NCBI GenBank assembly: GCA_947176325.1
Contig: CAMWQD010000052.1
Coordinates: 1-7,683, forward strand
DNA length: 7,683 bases
Direction of reading: 5' to 3'
Origin: an uncultured Bacteroidales bacterium
Lineage (GTDB): Bacteria > Bacteroidota > Bacteroidia > Bacteroidales > P3
Below are positions 5,682-7,683 of this stretch, in pieces; positions within the stretch are counted from its first letter, which is position 1, and each line of letters starts with the position of its first letter. The translations under genes and the position numbers were made by a program. The notes below the pieces were generated by a model, which saw only the letters and a program-made list of their open reading frames with translations, ran no database searches and was not told the origin of the DNA.

Positions 5682-7683
5682 CGTTGTAAATCACGAATTT
5701 TCCGTCAAAGGAATCCAGCCTTACAGGACGGGATTTATCGAGCTTCTCTCCCAAAATCTGCTTGGAGATTTCGTTCACAATGTGCTGTTGGATGAAGCGT
5801 TTGATAGGACGCGCCCCGTATTGCGGGTCGTAGGCCTGACGGGCGATGTCGGCATAGGTCTCCTCGCTTATCAGAAGCTCGTAGCCGTTCCTGCGCATCA
5901 ACTCCGACACATGCCGCATCTGCAATTTCACCACGTCTAAAATCTGGTTGCGCGAAAGCGGATGAAATACAATCACCTCGTCCACACGGTTCAGGAATTC
6001 GGGGCGCATATGCATACGCAATTCGTTGAGCACTTGTTCTTTGCTCTTTTGGTAGGCCTCTTCTTCCCCGTTCTCCTTCATCTCGTCGAAAGCCTGCTGG
6101 ATATAGGCGGCTCCCAAGTTCGAGGTCATGATGACGATAGTGTTCTTAAAATCGGCCACGCGTCCCTTGTTGTCGGTCAAACGTCCGTCGTCCAACACCT
6201 GCAACAAGATATTGAACACGTCGGGGTGCGCCTTTTCGATTTCGTCCAGTAGAATCACCGAATAGGGACGGCGGCGCACCGCTTCGGTAAGCTGCCCGCT
6301 TTCCTCATATCCCACATAGCCCGGAGGAGCCCCCACCAGACGCGACACCGTGTGCTTTTCCTGATATTCACTCATATCGATACGCACCATGGCTTTCTCG
6401 TCGTTGAACAGGTAGTCGGCCAAGGCCTTGGCGATTTCGGTTTTCCCCACGCCCGTGGTACCCATGAAGATGAACGAACCGATAGGACGGTTCTCATCGC
6501 TCAATCCCGCCCGGCTGCGGCGGATAGCGTCGGCAATGGCACCTATGGCCTCGTCCTGACCCACCACGCGCTTGTGCAGTTCCTCCTCTATATGAAGCAG
6601 TTTCTCTCGCTCGCTCTGCAACATACGGCTCAACGGAATGCCCGTCCAACGCGATACCACGTCGGCGATTTCCTCACTGCCCACTTCCTCCTTAATCATC
6701 GCCCCCAAAGCCTGTTGCTCGCCAAGTTTCTTCTTGAGCTCCTCCACCTTGCGCTCGGATTCCTTGATACGCCCGTAGCGCAGTTCGGCCACTTTCTCAT
6801 AGTTGCCCAGACGCTCGGCCTGCTGCGCCTCGAACTTGTAGCGTTCAATGGCGTTCATCTCTTCCTGAATGCCGTCCACCGTCTCCTTCTCGGTCTTCCA
6901 CTTGGCTTTCATGCTGTCGCGCTCCGTGGAAAGATTGGCAATTTCCTCGGTCAATTCAGAAAGTTTCTTCTCGTCTTTCTCGCGCTTGATAGCCTCGCGT
7001 TCAATCTCCAACTGCCTTATCTTGCGTTCGATTTCGTCGAGCTTCTCGGGCACCGAATCAATTTCCAGCCGCAGTTTGGCCGCCGCCTCGTCCACCAAGT
7101 CGATAGCCTTGTCGGGCAGGTAACGGTCTGTGATATAGCGGTGTGAAAGTTCCACGGCGGCAATCAGGGCCTCGTCCTTGATACGCACATGATGATGCGT
7201 TTCGTAGCGTTCCTTGAGCCCGCGCATAATCGAAATGCTGTCCTCCACGCTCGGTTCGTCCACATATACCGTCTGAAAACGACGTTCCAGCGCCTTGTCC
7301 TTTTCAAAATACTTCTGATACTCGCCCAAAGTGGTGGCGCCAATCGAGCGCAACTCGCCCCGCGCCAGCGCCGGCTTGAGGATATTGGCCGCATCCATCG
7401 CGCCTTCACCGCCCCCGGCACCCACCAAGGTGTGGATTTCGTCGATAAAGAGGATGATTTCGCCTTCGGCGGCAATCACCTCTTTCACAACGCTTTTTAA
7501 GCGTTCTTCGAATTCGCCCTTATACTTGGCGCCCGCAATCAGCGCGCCCATGTCGAGCGAAAACACCTGCTTGCTCTTGAGCGTCTCCGACACGTCGCCG
7601 CCCACGATACGTTGCGCCAAACCCTCGGCAATGGCGGGCTTTCCCACGCCGGGTTCGCCAATCAGCAAGGGATTGTTCTTGGT
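5668..7683 (-). CDS. clpB: ClpB protein disaggregase, 5' partial
   Basis: Hsp100 AAA+ chaperone that threads aggregated proteins through a hexameric ring, working with DnaK. The frame is open to the window end; 671 C-terminal residues are visible, and roughly 200 N-terminal ones (N-domain and start of the first ATPase domain) lie outside. The TTG at 7668 is an internal Leu. Window numbering: NBD1 Walker A GEPGVGKP (9-16), pore-loop AKYKGEFEERL with Tyr54, Walker B LFIDEIHT (Asp81/Glu82), Arg-finger pair ALERRF (134-135). A long charged coiled-coil middle domain spans about 200-330; this and the absence of a ClpP-docking IGF/IGL loop identify ClpB rather than ClpA/ClpC. NBD2 follows: GTTGVGKT (408-415), pore loop GYVGYE (455-460), Walker B ILLDEIEKAH (Asp480/Glu481), TSNLG, and the RPEFLNRVDE region. 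Oddity: Pro16 occupies the Thr/Ser position after the NBD1 Walker A Lys. Its stop lies one base from that of convergent nadE. Confidence 0.96.
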   Translation of the reverse strand, partial: TKNNPLLIGEPGVGKPAIAEGLAQRIVGGDVSETLKSKQVFSLDMGALIAGAKYKGEFEERLKSVVKEVIAAEGEIILFIDEIHTLVGAGGGEGAMDAANILKPALARGELRSIGATTLGEYQKYFEKDKALERRFQTVYVDEPSVEDSISIMRGLKERYETHHHVRIKDEALIAAVELSHRYITDRYLPDKAIDLVDEAAAKLRLEIDSVPEKLDEIERKIRQLEIEREAIKREKDEKKLSELTEEIANLSTERDSMKAKWKTEKETVDGIQEEMNAIERYKFEAQQAERLGNYEKVAELRYGRIKESERKVEELKKKLGEQQALGAMIKEEVGSEEIADVVSRWTGIPLSRMLQSEREKLLHIEEELHKRVVGQDEAIGAIADAIRRSRAGLSDENRPIGSFIFMGTTGVGKTEIAKALADYLFNDEKAMVRIDMSEYQEKHTVSRLVGAPPGYVGYEESGQLTEAVRRRPYSVILLDEIEKAHPDVFNILLQVLDDGRLTDNKGRVADFKNTIVIMTSNLGAAYIQQAFDEMKENGEEEAYQKSKEQVLNELRMHMRPEFLNRVDEVIVFHPLSRNQILDVVKLQMRHVSELMRRNGYELLISEETYADIARQAYDPQYGARPIKRFIQQHIVNEISKQILGEKLDKSRPVRLDSFDGKFVIYNEKTV

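Noticed and set aside
6352..7146. Antisense frame of 264 residues inside clpB
   Set aside because: Leu/His/Phe-rich shadow of the ClpB coiled-coil and ATPase sequence; no independent start signal or motif.
7666..7668. TTG as the start codon of clpB
   Set aside because: The frame continues to the window edge with conserved P-loop lead-in residues (TKNNPLL), and about 200 residues of ClpB are still missing.

Overview
The window looks like chromosomal DNA from a member of the Bacteroidota, probably order Bacteroidales. The evidence is a GldB-family lipoprotein, two small outer-membrane beta-barrel proteins of the PorT/OMP_b-brl_2 type ending in Phe, starts without Shine-Dalgarno sequences, and candidate -7 elements of the TAnnTTTG type. 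Base composition is moderately GC-rich, with G/C-favouring third positions throughout. I see no mobile elements, RNA genes, CRISPR arrays or tRNAs. Coding density is very high, and the only notable intergenic region is the short divergent one near 3.2 kb.

Layout. Positions 1-1542 (+) hold the 3' part of a P1B-type heavy-metal ATPase with Zn/Cd/Pb-exporter signatures; its start lies before the window. Converging on it with a 6-nt gap is a minus-strand pair: an outer-membrane barrel protein (2521-3216) followed 4-6 nt later by a gldB-like lipoprotein gene (1551 side; 1549-2514). Divergent from that pair is a plus-strand pair: a second barrel protein with a basic Ala/Ser/Thr/Lys linker (3247-4179), then, 5 nt later, a two-domain NAD+ synthetase (4185-5666). 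Converging on nadE with a single base between the stop codons is clpB (5668-7683, minus strand), whose first ~200 codons lie beyond the window end.

How the genes relate. The centre (barrel-gldB and barrel-nadE, back to back) is an envelope-protein cluster combined with the last step of NAD biosynthesis. A nadE/gldB neighbourhood is something I recall from Flavobacteriia, so the association may be an old one, here with two barrel genes inserted between. The flanking zinc exporter and ClpB disaggregase look like unrelated housekeeping/stress genes.

The two observations most worth a second look are both about key residues. NadE has an intact synthetase domain, but its N-terminal nitrilase-type glutaminase domain has lost all three expected catalytic residues. 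ClpB carries Pro instead of Thr/Ser directly after the Walker A lysine of its first ATPase domain; this could be a real variant or a single-base error. I do not find a clearly new multi-gene system.
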